Source: Nocardia carnea NBRC 14403
GTDB taxonomy: Bacteria; Actinomycetota; Actinomycetes; Mycobacteriales; Mycobacteriaceae
Length of the DNA: 64,000 bases
Direction of reading: 5' to 3'
Assembly (NCBI RefSeq): GCF_000308515.1
Contig: NZ_BAFV01000022.1
Location: 62,001 to 126,000 of the forward strand
Part shown: piece after piece, positions 26,197 to 35,315 of the stretch
Numbering within the stretch: position 1 is the first letter of the stretch
Layout: every line of letters starts with the position of its first letter
Notes under the pieces: generated by a model
Told to the model about the DNA's origin: nothing
The model's database searches: none
The model's input: the letters and a program-made list of their open reading frames with translations, nothing else
Program-made: the position numbers and the translations under genes

Positions 26197-26646
26197 TCCC
26201 GCGCCGGCGTAACCGGCCGGATCTTTCACGGATATCGCGTTTTCCGGGGCTGCCGGGCCGGTCGAGTACCAGCCCGGTAGCCCCGGCTTCGGTTCGGGCG
26301 TCGTATGAGTGCGTCGTGTGCGAATGCGACCAGCTGTCTCGGCGCTCATCGGCTCGGCCGGGTCGACTCCGCGTTCGGCCGGCGGGCAAGTGGCCGCGAA
26401 CGTCTCGCGGCGTGGCCTCGGGCGGCCGGCCGACGATCTCGGCGCGGGCTGCCCCGTACGGCCACGTTCGGTCGGGGCGCCGACTGTGGTGACCGAATGA
26501 GCCGGTTGGTATCGGCCCACGGGAGTCCTTGCGTGGTCGGGGCCTTTCCGGTATCGGAACCGGCCGCGTGCTGTGCAGGGGTGCTCGTTCCGACGAGGGC
26601 TCGGGTGAGTTCCACGTCGGCGGCACCGTCTCGTAACCTCGGGGAT
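26197..26646. other. 450 bp region without a supported gene
   Basis: Open stretches exist on both strands but have Arg/Pro/Ser-rich translations, poor starts and no recognisable motif. A GCCGG...CCGGC inverted repeat just after 26205 may terminate the dehydrogenase transcript. Confidence 0.5.
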
Positions 26647-27477
26647 GTGCGCGCACTCGAGCAGATCAAGCAATGGCCGGTCCGGCATGCGGCGGCCGGT
26701 GTGGTCACGCGGGCCGGCCAGTGGTCGGCCGGTGACGCCGACCGGGTCTTCCGCCTTGCCTCGGTAACCAAACCGCTGGTGGCCTATGCGGCGCTGGTCG
26801 CGGTGGAAGAAGGTGCGATCGAACTCGACCAGCCCGCCGGCCCGCCCGGTTCGACCGTCCGCCATCTGCTCGCGCACACGTCCGGGGTCGCGTTCGACAC
26901 CACCGATATCCTCGCCCGGCCCGGCGCCAAACGCATCTATTCGAGCGCCGGTTTCGAATTGCTGGCCGATTTCGTCGCCGAGCACACCGGTATCCCGTTC
27001 CCGCAGTACCTGCGCGAAGCCGTGTTCGAGCCGCTGGGGATGGCGGCCTCCGATTTGACGGGTTCGGCCGGGCACGGTGCACATTCCGCGCTCGCCGACC
27101 TCATGCGGTTCGCCGCCGAACTCCTCGAGCCGCGGCTGATTTCGGCGCAGACCCACGCCGACGCGACCACCGTCCAGTTTCCCGGCAGCAACGGGGTGCT
27201 GCCCGGGTTCGGTTCGCAGCGACCCAACGACTGGGGGCTGGGTTTCGAAATACGCGACGGCAAATCACCGCATTGGACCGGTACCGCGAACTCGCCACGG
27301 ACATACGGTCATTTCGGGCAGTCGGGCACGTTCATCTGGGTCGATCCGCAGCTCGACCTCGCCTGTGTGGCGTTGAGCGACGAGAATTTCGGGGATTGGT
27401 CGCGTGAAGTATGGCCTCTGTTCAGTGATTCGGTGATCGGTGAGGCCACACTCGCCCGCAACACAGCTGCGCAGTAA
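26647..27477 (+). CDS. serine hydrolase of the beta-lactamase/PBP-like family
   Basis: 276 residues from GTG 26647 (VRALEQIKQWPVRHAAAGVV). The catalytic S-x-x-K is in RLASVTKPLVAYAAL near residue 38. HLLAHTSGVAF follows, and YSSAGFELLADFV occupies the Y-x-N position (YSS here). HFGQSGTFIWVDP near the C-terminus replaces the KTG box. No signal peptide, so probably cytoplasmic. Such proteins are esterases or peptidases; the substrate is unknown. Confidence 0.82.
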   Translation: MRALEQIKQWPVRHAAAGVVTRAGQWSAGDADRVFRLASVTKPLVAYAALVAVEEGAIELDQPAGPPGSTVRHLLAHTSGVAFDTTDILARPGAKRIYSSAGFELLADFVAEHTGIPFPQYLREAVFEPLGMAASDLTGSAGHGAHSALADLMRFAAELLEPRLISAQTHADATTVQFPGSNGVLPGFGSQRPNDWGLGFEIRDGKSPHWTGTANSPRTYGHFGQSGTFIWVDPQLDLACVALSDENFGDWSREVWPLFSDSVIGEATLARNTAAQ

Positions 27478-27572
27478 CACTTGTAACACCGGGCACTCGA
27501 GTACACTCGGGCAACGCCTTTTCGACGGACCGTTGGGGAAGACGAGCATCGTCGAAACCGGAGGTGTACGTG

Positions 27573-28106
27573 GTGCGCGCATCGACCCGATACGCGGAGG
27601 CAACGGCGGGTGTGGTCTACATCCACTCGTCGCCCACCGCGCTGTGCCCGCATATCGAATGGGCGCTCGCGGCCGCACTCGGTAGCCCCGCGGGACTGCG
27701 CTGGACCGCGCAGCCGGCGGCGCCGGGGCAACTCCGCGCCACCACCGAATGGGTCGGACCGGCCGGTACCGCGGCTCGGATCGCGCAATCCCTGCGCTCG
27801 TGGCCGGTGTTGCGTTTCGAGGTCACCGAGGATCCCAGCGAGGGAGTCGACGGCGAACGCTACAGCTTCGTCCCGAACCTGGGTCTGTGGCACGGGGCGA
27901 CAAGCGCCAACGGGGATGTGATGGTGAGCGAGATGCGATTGCGGGTCATGCTGCAGGCCGCCCGCGAGCTCGGCCGGTATTCGGCCTACGACCTCTCCGC
28001 CGAGATAGACCGCGCGCTCGGCACCGCGTGGGACGAAGACCTCGAGGTCTACCGCACCGGTAGTGAAGGCGCCGAGATCACCTGGTTGCGTCGCGACGTG
28101 GGCTGA
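27573..28106 (+). CDS. DUF3145 protein
   Basis: 177 residues, actinobacteria-specific family of unknown function: GVVYIHSSPTALCPHIEWAL at the N-terminus, LRFEVTEDPSEGVDGERYSFVPNLGLWHGATSANGD in the middle. GGAGG lies eight bases before GTG 27573; GTG 27570 and 27564 are alternatives in the same frame. Confidence 0.88.
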   Translation: MRASTRYAEATAGVVYIHSSPTALCPHIEWALAAALGSPAGLRWTAQPAAPGQLRATTEWVGPAGTAARIAQSLRSWPVLRFEVTEDPSEGVDGERYSFVPNLGLWHGATSANGDVMVSEMRLRVMLQAARELGRYSAYDLSAEIDRALGTAWDEDLEVYRTGSEGAEITWLRRDVG

Positions 28107-28115
28107 TCGGCGCGC

Positions 28116-28583
28116 TCACAAGCGTTCGCCGCGCACCCAGCCACTGGCGGCGAGCACGCGTGCCAGTTCGCGCCAGCGGCGCTGTCGGTGGCGGAATATC
28201 AGCTCGGCGAAGAACCGGACGCCGATACCGCGCCAGCCGTCCTCGACCTCGATTTCGTCGGTGTAGCGGCAGCTGGTCGCGTCGAGCGGGGTGAAGGTGA
28301 GGCGATGATTCCAGACGCGGACCGGCCCGCCGCTCTCGTTGGTGTAGATCTCGGTGGGGCCGAGGTGTATCAGCGTCAGCCGGTGGGTCCAGCTCGGTAG
28401 TACGCCGAACCACCACAGTCGCGCCGAGCCCGAGACGCCCGGCGCGATCGGGTCCGGGAAATCGAGATCCGGGGTACGGAGCAGGGGTGCGACAACGTAT
28501 TCGAACAGTTCCGGACGCTGCGCCAGCAGGCAGGCGTCACGTGCGGGGATGGGCAGTTCGGTCGAGAGCCGGACCATGCTCAT
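28116..28583 (-). CDS. SRPBCC-fold (polyketide cyclase/START-like) protein
   Basis: 155 residues compatible with a hydrophobic ligand-binding SRPBCC barrel: ARLWWFGVLPSWTHRLTLIHLGP, VWNHRLTFTPLDATSCRYTDEIEVEDGWRG, and a C-terminal helix (FRHRQRRWRELARVLA). Convergent with the DUF3145 gene, nine bases apart. Ligand unknown. Confidence 0.7.
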   Translation of the reverse strand: MSMVRLSTELPIPARDACLLAQRPELFEYVVAPLLRTPDLDFPDPIAPGVSGSARLWWFGVLPSWTHRLTLIHLGPTEIYTNESGGPVRVWNHRLTFTPLDATSCRYTDEIEVEDGWRGIGVRFFAELIFRHRQRRWRELARVLAASGWVRGERL

Positions 28584-28681
28584 CTACTCATCATCGCGAA
28601 AGCCGGCGGCCCGGGCAATGCCCGGCCGGATCAGGGCCGCAGTTATGGACAATGCGTTACAAAATGGGTTAGGGTGCGGGT

Positions 28682-29299
28682 ATGGCACGACCACGGAGCT
28701 TCGACCGCGAACAGGTCATCGAGGCCGCTACGCGTCAGTTCCGGCAATCCGGCCTGCATGCCACCAGCGCGGAAGACCTCTGTCGCGCAACAGGTCTCGG
28801 GCGCAGCAGTCTGTACAACGCGTTCGGCAGCAAGGATGAACTGTTCGTGCAATGTCTCGACGCTTATCTGGACCGGACGCTGGCGCGTGCCGAGGAAGTC
28901 ATCGGCGATACCGGGCAGGGGACGGTCGACCGGATCGAGACGCTGCTCCGCAGGGTTGCGGCCGAAGAGGTCGAACGTGCCGGTTCGGGTGCGCCGCGGG
29001 GCTGCCTGGCGGTGAATACGGTGACCGAGCTCGCCGACGATCCGGCCTACGAGGCCTGTGTCGACCGTATCGGCCGCGACACCACAGCCCGTCTGGAGTT
29101 GCTCACTGCCGTGTTGCGGGCAGGTCAGGCGGCGGGGGAGGTGACGGCGAGTATTTCCGCCGAGGGGCTCGCCGCCTTCGTGAACTCGGCGGTCGCGGGG
29201 TTGCGGGTGGCTTCGCAGGGCAGGGTAGCGGCGGCGTGGTCGGACGAGATCATCGTGGCGACGCTGCGGAGCCTGCGGCCGCAGCAGTTGGACGGCTGA
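28682..29299 (+). CDS. TetR-family regulator
   Basis: 205 residues with an N-terminal HTH (REQVIEAATRQFRQSGLHATSAEDLCRATGLGRSSLYNAFGSKDELF) of the AcrR/YxaF type and GAPRGCLAVNTVTELA, as in TetR_C regulators of efflux. It precedes an MFS efflux gene on the same strand (29617). Repeats of TTACANAAT lie before both genes, suggesting autoregulation and control of the pump. Confidence 0.88.
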   Translation: MARPRSFDREQVIEAATRQFRQSGLHATSAEDLCRATGLGRSSLYNAFGSKDELFVQCLDAYLDRTLARAEEVIGDTGQGTVDRIETLLRRVAAEEVERAGSGAPRGCLAVNTVTELADDPAYEACVDRIGRDTTARLELLTAVLRAGQAAGEVTASISAEGLAAFVNSAVAGLRVASQGRVAAAWSDEIIVATLRSLRPQQLDG

Positions 29300-29616
29300 G
29301 CTGATATGGGTGGCCAGGTCCGGTTGCGTCTGCTCGTTTTGGTCAAACTGTTACAGAATTTTGGCTCGCGAAGCCGTTGTAGTTGTGACGTGCCGACCGT
29401 GGGGGTAATGGTCATGGCGCGGGCTCCGCCTGTGTTGTCCAGGCGGTCGGTGTCCCGGCATCTCGGCGGTCTTGCGGCCGGTTCTCCACCTTGTGTGCTC
29501 TGTAATCGAGGGGCGGCACCGGGATCGGCGGTGTGGCCTCGCCGCAGCGAGATCTTCATGCCCTCGATTGTTCCAGTTTTAGAACGTTCATTACATAATT
29601 AGCCAGGAGAGTTCTG
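29300..29616. promoter_or_regulatory. 317 bp upstream of MFS gene with TTACANAAT repeats
   Basis: No supported gene. It contains TTACAGAAT (29351-29359) and TTACATAAT (29591-29599); a third copy, TTACAAAAT, lies at 28657-28665, 17 bp before the TetR start. The shared sequence is a candidate half-site for that TetR protein. AGGAGA before TTG 29617 is the ribosome site. Confidence 0.4.
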
Positions 29617-30867
29617 TTGACACCGACCCCGTCCGGCAGCCGCGCACCCGCGATACCCGCCGCTGTGTACGTCCTCGCCGCAGGCGTATTCGCCATGGTC
29701 ACGAGCGAATTCGCCGTAGCCGGCCTCATGCCGCAGCTGGCCGAGAGCCTGGACACCGATATTGCACAGATCGGTTATCTGGTCACGATATTCGCCCTCG
29801 CCATGGCCTTCGGCGGACCACTGCTCATCCTGGGCCTTCTGCGTCTACCGCCGAAGACCGCGATCATGGTGGTCTTCGCGATCTTCTTCGCCGGTAACCT
29901 GCTCGCCGCACTGGCTTCCTCGTACTCCGTGATGGTGGTCGCCCGGATCGTGACCGGTATTGCCGCGCAAGCATTCTTCGGCCTGGCGGTCTCGCTGTGC
30001 ATGCGTATCGTCGACGCGAGCGTCCGCGGCCGCGCGGTGAGTGTCGCCATGAGCGGCCTGATGCTGGGCACCCTCCTCGGCCTGCCGCTGGCCACCTTCA
30101 TCGGCGGCCGGCTCGGCTGGCAGGCCGCTTTCTGGGCAGTCGGCGTCCTCACCGTAGTGGCGGCCGCGCTCACTCTGGCACTGGTCCGCAACCCGGGTAA
30201 TCCGGAAGAGTCCAGGTCCGAAACCGAAACATTCACCGAGCAACTGCGGTCCTTCCGCAGCCCGCGCCTTCTCCTGGCGCTGGTCACCAGCACCCTGATC
30301 ATCGGCGCGACCTTCTCCGTCTTCAGCTTCCTCGCCCCGATCCTCACCCAGGTCAGCGGCTTCACCGAAGGCTCGGTACCGCTGCTCCTGCTCGCCTATG
30401 GCGCCGCAACTCTCGTGGGCAATTACGTCGTCGGCAGGCTCGCCGACCGCCACACCGTGCCCACACTTCTCGCCGGCACGCTGCTCAATACCGTTTTCCT
30501 TCTCGGTTTCGCTCTCGGCACCGGCTCCCAGCCGCTGGCGATCCTGTTCATGCTCGGTATCGGTCTCGTCGGCGTGACGATGAACCCCGCGATGGCCGTC
30601 CGCGTCCAACGCGCCGGCGGCACCGGCGTCCTCGTGAACACCGTCCACACCTCGTTCATCACCTTCGGCGTAGTCCTCGGTTCCGCACTCGGCTCCCGCC
30701 TCCTCGCGGACTACGGCTTGCGCGCCCCGATCGTCCTCGGCGTGGTCCTCGCCGTACTGGCGATTGCCGCGATAGTCCCGGCACTGCGAGATCGGCGATT
30801 GCGCAGCGGTATTGCGGCCGGCCCCGGGAGGAACCTTCGAGACGAACAGCCCGCGTATATCGGCTGA
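29617..30867 (+). CDS. MFS drug efflux transporter (DHA1 type)
   Basis: 416 residues, 12 predicted TMs. The early region VFAMVTSEFAVAGLMPQLAESL is typical of AraJ/Cmx-type efflux proteins, where TSEF is a signature. Start is TTG 29617 with AGGAGA about seven bases upstream; there is no other start before the first TM. Likely an exporter of a toxic compound controlled by the TetR gene upstream. Substrate unknown. Confidence 0.88.
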   Translation: MTPTPSGSRAPAIPAAVYVLAAGVFAMVTSEFAVAGLMPQLAESLDTDIAQIGYLVTIFALAMAFGGPLLILGLLRLPPKTAIMVVFAIFFAGNLLAALASSYSVMVVARIVTGIAAQAFFGLAVSLCMRIVDASVRGRAVSVAMSGLMLGTLLGLPLATFIGGRLGWQAAFWAVGVLTVVAAALTLALVRNPGNPEESRSETETFTEQLRSFRSPRLLLALVTSTLIIGATFSVFSFLAPILTQVSGFTEGSVPLLLLAYGAATLVGNYVVGRLADRHTVPTLLAGTLLNTVFLLGFALGTGSQPLAILFMLGIGLVGVTMNPAMAVRVQRAGGTGVLVNTVHTSFITFGVVLGSALGSRLLADYGLRAPIVLGVVLAVLAIAAIVPALRDRRLRSGIAAGPGRNLRDEQPAYIG

Positions 30868-31383
30868 GCCGAATCGGCCGTGCCGATCTCGCGCCATCGG
30901 CTCGGGATTCCGCGAGTGGAACCGGGCCGGCCGGTGTTCCGTGCTGAGCGAATCCGACGTGTAACAGGCTCTCCATCACCGACCGGCAGAATTCCCTGGC
31001 CGAGACGCTCGGGAACTACTCGATTCCGCATACGTGCGGCCTACGCCGCGGACGAGCGCACTGGGCACGCCCGCATGTGCCCGCGAGTTTCCGGGATATC
31101 CCGGCGCGGTGGGTGTCAGGCGAAGATCTCTGCAGCGGGCGGACGGCATGCGCCCACGGGGTGACGTGTCGCCGATATCACATATAGGGGCTGGGAATGT
31201 ATCCGCTGTTCATCGGACTGTGTCATCAACGCGGACGGTCGGTCGTGGGGTACAACACATACTCGCCGTTCGGTTATGAATGCGTTCGGTCTAGACTGCT
31301 CGGCACGAGCCGGTGAGATTTCCCGGAACTCGCATTCGGTACGAGCGGTGGTGGGCAACGCGGCCGGGACCAAAGGTGAGTCG
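30868..31383. other. 516 bp region without a supported gene
   Basis: One frame of 30962-31180 translates to a protein-like string (RLSITDRQNSLAETLGNY..., FRDIPARW) but has no start and is interrupted. It may be a gene relic. The last 200 bp, with lower GC, probably hold the promoter of the cyclase gene. Confidence 0.4.
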
Positions 31384-32487
31384 ATGAACAACGTCAAGAC
31401 GTTGCGGGCCTGGTGGAACGACCCGGTCGACTACCGCTGGCTGGTGGCCACCCTGAAGGCCCGGTCGGCTCTGCTGCCGCTGAAGATCCTGATCGGTGTC
31501 GCGGGCGCGCTGATCGCCGTGATGGGCGCCGTGGTCGCGGGAACGCCGGTGGGGCCGCCCGGCGATCCCGGGGTCTTGGCGACGTTCGGGGTGCTGTCCG
31601 GGATCTTGTGGGCGTTGCGCTGGTGGCTGCTGCCCTGGCCGGGTAAGAACGAGTCCCTGGCTCTGATGGCCTTCGCCGACGTGCTGTTCATCGTGGTGTT
31701 CCTCCAGGTGCCGGACCGGCTGTTCGGGGCGATGGGCACGGTGCTGCTCGTGGTCAGCGGCAGCTATCTGGGCGGTTTCCACAGTGCGCGCGTCCTCGCG
31801 GCCCATTCGGTGTGGGCATTCCTTGCGGTGATCGTGTTCTCGGTACGCATAGTCACCGGTGGCGGGGATATCCGCCTGGCCATCGCGGTCGCGCTGCTGC
31901 TGTTCGTCTCGGTGGTCAGTGCGGTCCCCGCATTGCAGATTCTCTACTGGCTGCTGCGCAACGAATCGCTGTCGGATCCGCTCACCGAACTGCTCAACCG
32001 CCGCGGCCTGGAGATCCGGCTACCGCGGCTCGTGGAGCGGTATCCCGCGATCTGCGTGATGACCTTCGACCTCGACCGGTTCAAGAACATCAACGACACC
32101 TGGGGTCACCGGGTCGGCGATACTGTCCTGGTGCGGACCGCCGGGCGGCTGAGAGACGCCGCGGGGGAGCATGCGGTAGTGGCACGCACGGGCGGGGAGG
32201 AGTTCGTGGTCGCCGCCCCCATCCCCGCCGCCGACGCCCACGCCGAAGCCGAACGCCTGCGCCTCGCGGTCGCCGAACCGCCGGCGACCGCGGTGGAGGT
32301 CACCGCGAGCGTGGGTGTCGCGAACTTCGATGCGACGGTGTGCCCGCAATGCCCGCGCCCCACCCCCGATCGTCTGCTGCATTCTGCCGACGCCGCCATG
32401 TACCGGGCCAAACAGTCCGGCGGGAATCTGGTGGTGGTCGATGAACTCACCCCGCCGCGGGACCATATGCACCCTGTTCCGGGATAG
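31384..32487 (+). CDS. membrane-anchored diguanylate cyclase (GGDEF)
   Basis: 367 residues. About five or six TM segments occupy residues 30-200 (ILIGVAGALIAVMGAVVAG, MAFADVLFIVVFLQVP and others). The GGDEF domain follows: SLSDPLTELLNRRGLE, FDLDRFKNINDTWGHRVGD and the active-site GGEEF. No RxxD inhibitory site five residues before GGEEF, so product inhibition through that site is not expected. It would make cyclic di-GMP. ATG 31384 follows AAAGGTGAG. A short Cys-x-x-Cys (TVCPQCPRP) loop near the C-terminus is unusual. Confidence 0.92.
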   Translation: MNNVKTLRAWWNDPVDYRWLVATLKARSALLPLKILIGVAGALIAVMGAVVAGTPVGPPGDPGVLATFGVLSGILWALRWWLLPWPGKNESLALMAFADVLFIVVFLQVPDRLFGAMGTVLLVVSGSYLGGFHSARVLAAHSVWAFLAVIVFSVRIVTGGGDIRLAIAVALLLFVSVVSAVPALQILYWLLRNESLSDPLTELLNRRGLEIRLPRLVERYPAICVMTFDLDRFKNINDTWGHRVGDTVLVRTAGRLRDAAGEHAVVARTGGEEFVVAAPIPAADAHAEAERLRLAVAEPPATAVEVTASVGVANFDATVCPQCPRPTPDRLLHSADAAMYRAKQSGGNLVVVDELTPPRDHMHPVPG

Positions 32488-32524
32488 CGCATGGGGCGGA
32501 TCCGCCGCTGCGCTGCCTCTCGCA

Positions 32525-35212
32525 TCACCCGAGATCGGGCATATTCCGCAGCTGCCTGCGTGACGTGATGTCGAGTTTGCGGAAAATACTTCGCAGGTGG
32601 GCGTCTACGGTGCGCTTGCTGAGGTACAGGCGCGTGGCCACCTCCTTCGACGTCGCTCCCGCCGCCACCTCGCGCGCGATATGTATCTCCTGCATGGTCA
32701 GATGGTCGTAGGTGTGCCCGGAGCGGCGGCGGACCACTTCTCCGGTCGCGCTCAGCTCGTCCGCGGCACGCTGAGCGAATGCCTCCAGTCCTATGTCCGA
32801 CAGCTGTTCGTGCGCGATACGCAGCTGTTCGCGTGCGTCGCGACGCCGGTTTGCCCGGCGTAACCACTCCCCGTACCGCAGGTGGGCCCGCGCGAGGTGC
32901 GTTACCAGCGGGCTACCCGTGAGATGCCCGAGTGCCTCCAGGTGATCGTCTTCCACATCGCTGACCAGTGCCCGCGCCCCTGCCGCTACGCCCAGGGCGA
33001 AGCTGGTTCCCGCGGGTTGCGTGCGTTCGAGCAGGGATTCCAGCGCCGACCGCGCGACGGCGTCCGCACCGCACCGGACCGCGGCCTCCACCAGCTCGGG
33101 CAGCGCTATGCCGGTGAGGAACAGATCGCCGCCCGCCACGGCACGCCCGGCCGCGTCCAGTGCGTTCGGGTAGTCGGCCGAGCCGTTGTACAGGACGGCC
33201 TGTGCGAAGTGGGCGTTCGCGGTCAGCTGGCCGTTGCCACGGTTCATCACCTCGGCGAACAGGTCGTGCACCTCCCGGCGGCGGCCGCGCATCGCCGCCA
33301 GATGCACTCTCGGGTACAGCTGCGGCAGATCGCCCACGGCGTCGGCGATCGCTTCCTCTTCGGCGATAGCGGCCATCGCCTGCCCGAAGTCGCCGGCCAG
33401 TACCGCCGACAATGCCGCTTGGGAGAGGCCGAGCCGGATCGTCATCGGCGACCCCGTATCCCGCCCGGACCGCCTGAGCCACTCGGTGACCGTCGCGTGC
33501 AACTCGGTATCCCACAGTTCACCCGCCAGTACAGTCGCCAACGCCGGCACCCGGGTCCAGCCGGCATCGTCGCCGGTGAGTACCCGGCGCAACGCCGGCA
33601 CTCCGGCGCGGTGTCCGTCGGTGTTCAACAGCACCAGTGCGTCCAGGAGATCGGGCGGTCGTACTGCCGGCGGTGCCGAGCGCGCCGCGTCGAGCACCCG
33701 GTCCATTACTCCCGCGGCCCGCCCCACGACGAGCCCCATTTCCAGTGCCGCGACGAAGCACTCTCGTGACCGTTCGGGATCGATGGCCGCGAGCCGCTGC
33801 CCGGCCCGCAGGATGAGTTCCGGCCCCTCGGCGACCCCTTCCGCGCCGTGGACGAACGCGATCCGGCCACGCAGCAGGTCGACAGACGCGTGCTGGAGAT
33901 CGTCCAGCCGCTCGGTATCGATACTGGCCAGCAGGTCGGCCGCTGCACTCGCCCGGCCGGCTTCGAACATCGCCCGCGCGGCCGCGAGCGTGCGTTCGGT
34001 CTGCTTGCCGGGGTCGAATGACAGCGCCGCCGCGCGTTCGAGAAACGCGGCGGCCGCCGCCACACCGCCTCGTGCCTGCGCCCGCGACGCCGACGACTCC
34101 AGCTGCGCCGCGGTTCGCTCGTCCGGCGCGGTGGTGGCCTGGGCACGATGCCAGGCCTGCCGGTCGGGAGCCGTGTCCGGATCGGTGGCCTCGGCGAGTG
34201 CCCGGTGCGCCGCACCGCGCTGGTCCGGTTCGGCAGCACGGTAGGCGGCCGAGCGCGCCAACGGGTGGCAGAAACGTGCACGCGTATCGAACGCCATCAG
34301 CCCCGACGCCGTGACGGCGGCACTGGCGGTGGGCACATCGATGTCCAGCTGCCGCGCGGCTGCCCACAGCAGACCCGGGGCACCGGTGGGGTCCGCGCTC
34401 GCGAGGATCAGCAGCAGCCGTGCTTGCCGAGGTAGTTCCGCCATCCTGGCCTGGAAACTGCGCTCGATCCGGCCGGCGACCGGCGACGGCGCGGGCAGTG
34501 CGAAACCACCCGCTTTCGGCAGCTCGATCAAGGCCAGCGGGTTTCCGCGCGCCTCGGCGAGAAGGCGATCCCGTACCCGCTCATCGAGGGTCACGGTTTT
34601 CTCCGCTGCCAGTAGTTCGCGCGCATGAGCGTCGCTCAGGCCGTCGACCGGCAATACCGGCAGCTCCGCCAATCCACCGGTGAGATCCTCATCGCGCGCC
34701 GCGAACACCATCGCGATCGGCTCCGCCGCGATCCGCCTCGCCAGGAACGTGAAGGCGCTCGCCGAGGCGGCGTCCAACCAGTGTGCGTCGTCGATAACGC
34801 ACAGTATGGGACCCTCTGCCGCGGCGGCGGCCAGCAGTTCGAGGGTCGCAAGACCCACCCGGAACGGGTCCGCGGGCCCGTCGGCCAACCCGAACGCAAC
34901 CTGCAGGGAGTTCCGGTAGGGCGCCGACAGCGTGTCGAGATACGCGAGCACCGGAACGCACAGCTGGTGCAATGCTGCGAACGGCATCTCGTCCTCGAAC
35001 TCCGATCCGGACGCACGAATGATCCGGAACCGCTGCTGCGCCCCATGTTCGACGTGGTGTAGCAGCGAGCTCTTGCCGATACCCGCCTCGCCGCGTAGGA
35101 CGAGGACACCGCCCTCGCCCTGTTCTGCTCGGTGGACGAGAGAAAGGAGGACTTCGCTTTCGCTGTCCCGGCCGACGAGCGAGCGGTAGGGCGCCGCGGT
35201 GTTCCGAACCAT
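32525..35212 (-). CDS. LAL-type LuxR-family ATPase regulator (copy 1)
   Basis: 895 residues. An AAA/NACHT-like ATPase begins at residue 1: Walker A GEAGIGKSSLLHH, Walker B ILCVIDDAHWLDA, sensor ARGNPLALIELP. A long TPR-like helical middle follows, then a C-terminal LuxR HTH (LTMQEIHIAREVAAGATSKEVATRLYLSKRTVDAHLRSIFRKL). The LAL family activates neighbouring operons in response to ligands. Divergent from MFS-NmrA-Dabb genes, which are its probable targets. Close paralogue of the partial gene at 62158. Confidence 0.93.
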   Translation of the reverse strand: MVRNTAAPYRSLVGRDSESEVLLSLVHRAEQGEGGVLVLRGEAGIGKSSLLHHVEHGAQQRFRIIRASGSEFEDEMPFAALHQLCVPVLAYLDTLSAPYRNSLQVAFGLADGPADPFRVGLATLELLAAAAAEGPILCVIDDAHWLDAASASAFTFLARRIAAEPIAMVFAARDEDLTGGLAELPVLPVDGLSDAHARELLAAEKTVTLDERVRDRLLAEARGNPLALIELPKAGGFALPAPSPVAGRIERSFQARMAELPRQARLLLILASADPTGAPGLLWAAARQLDIDVPTASAAVTASGLMAFDTRARFCHPLARSAAYRAAEPDQRGAAHRALAEATDPDTAPDRQAWHRAQATTAPDERTAAQLESSASRAQARGGVAAAAAFLERAAALSFDPGKQTERTLAAARAMFEAGRASAAADLLASIDTERLDDLQHASVDLLRGRIAFVHGAEGVAEGPELILRAGQRLAAIDPERSRECFVAALEMGLVVGRAAGVMDRVLDAARSAPPAVRPPDLLDALVLLNTDGHRAGVPALRRVLTGDDAGWTRVPALATVLAGELWDTELHATVTEWLRRSGRDTGSPMTIRLGLSQAALSAVLAGDFGQAMAAIAEEEAIADAVGDLPQLYPRVHLAAMRGRRREVHDLFAEVMNRGNGQLTANAHFAQAVLYNGSADYPNALDAAGRAVAGGDLFLTGIALPELVEAAVRCGADAVARSALESLLERTQPAGTSFALGVAAGARALVSDVEDDHLEALGHLTGSPLVTHLARAHLRYGEWLRRANRRRDAREQLRIAHEQLSDIGLEAFAQRAADELSATGEVVRRRSGHTYDHLTMQEIHIAREVAAGATSKEVATRLYLSKRTVDAHLRSIFRKLDITSRRQLRNMPDLG

Positions 35213-35225
35213 AGGGCCGATGCTG

Positions 35226-35233
35226 TCACCTAC
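35226..35233. promoter_or_regulatory. TCACCTAC half-site in LAL copy 1 divergent promoter
   Basis: TCACCTAC lies 14 bp outside the LAL start. The same octamer forms one arm of the perfect inverted repeat in the promoter of LAL copy 2 (62111-62137). No full second arm is seen here. Confidence 0.3.
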
Positions 35234-35315
35234 GGCATATCGGCGGCTCGAAGGGGCGGATAGGCATTTCTTGCCGACGCGAGTGGGAGCGCGCCCACGC
35301 AACCATCGAGGCGTG

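Noticed and set aside
26305..26646. In-frame N-terminal extension of the serine hydrolase gene
   Set aside because: Arg/Gly/Ser-rich translation unlike the family; the domain starts right after GTG 26647.
29306..29602. 98-codon plus-strand frame between TetR and MFS genes
   Set aside because: No ribosome site, composition unlike a real protein, covers the likely operators.
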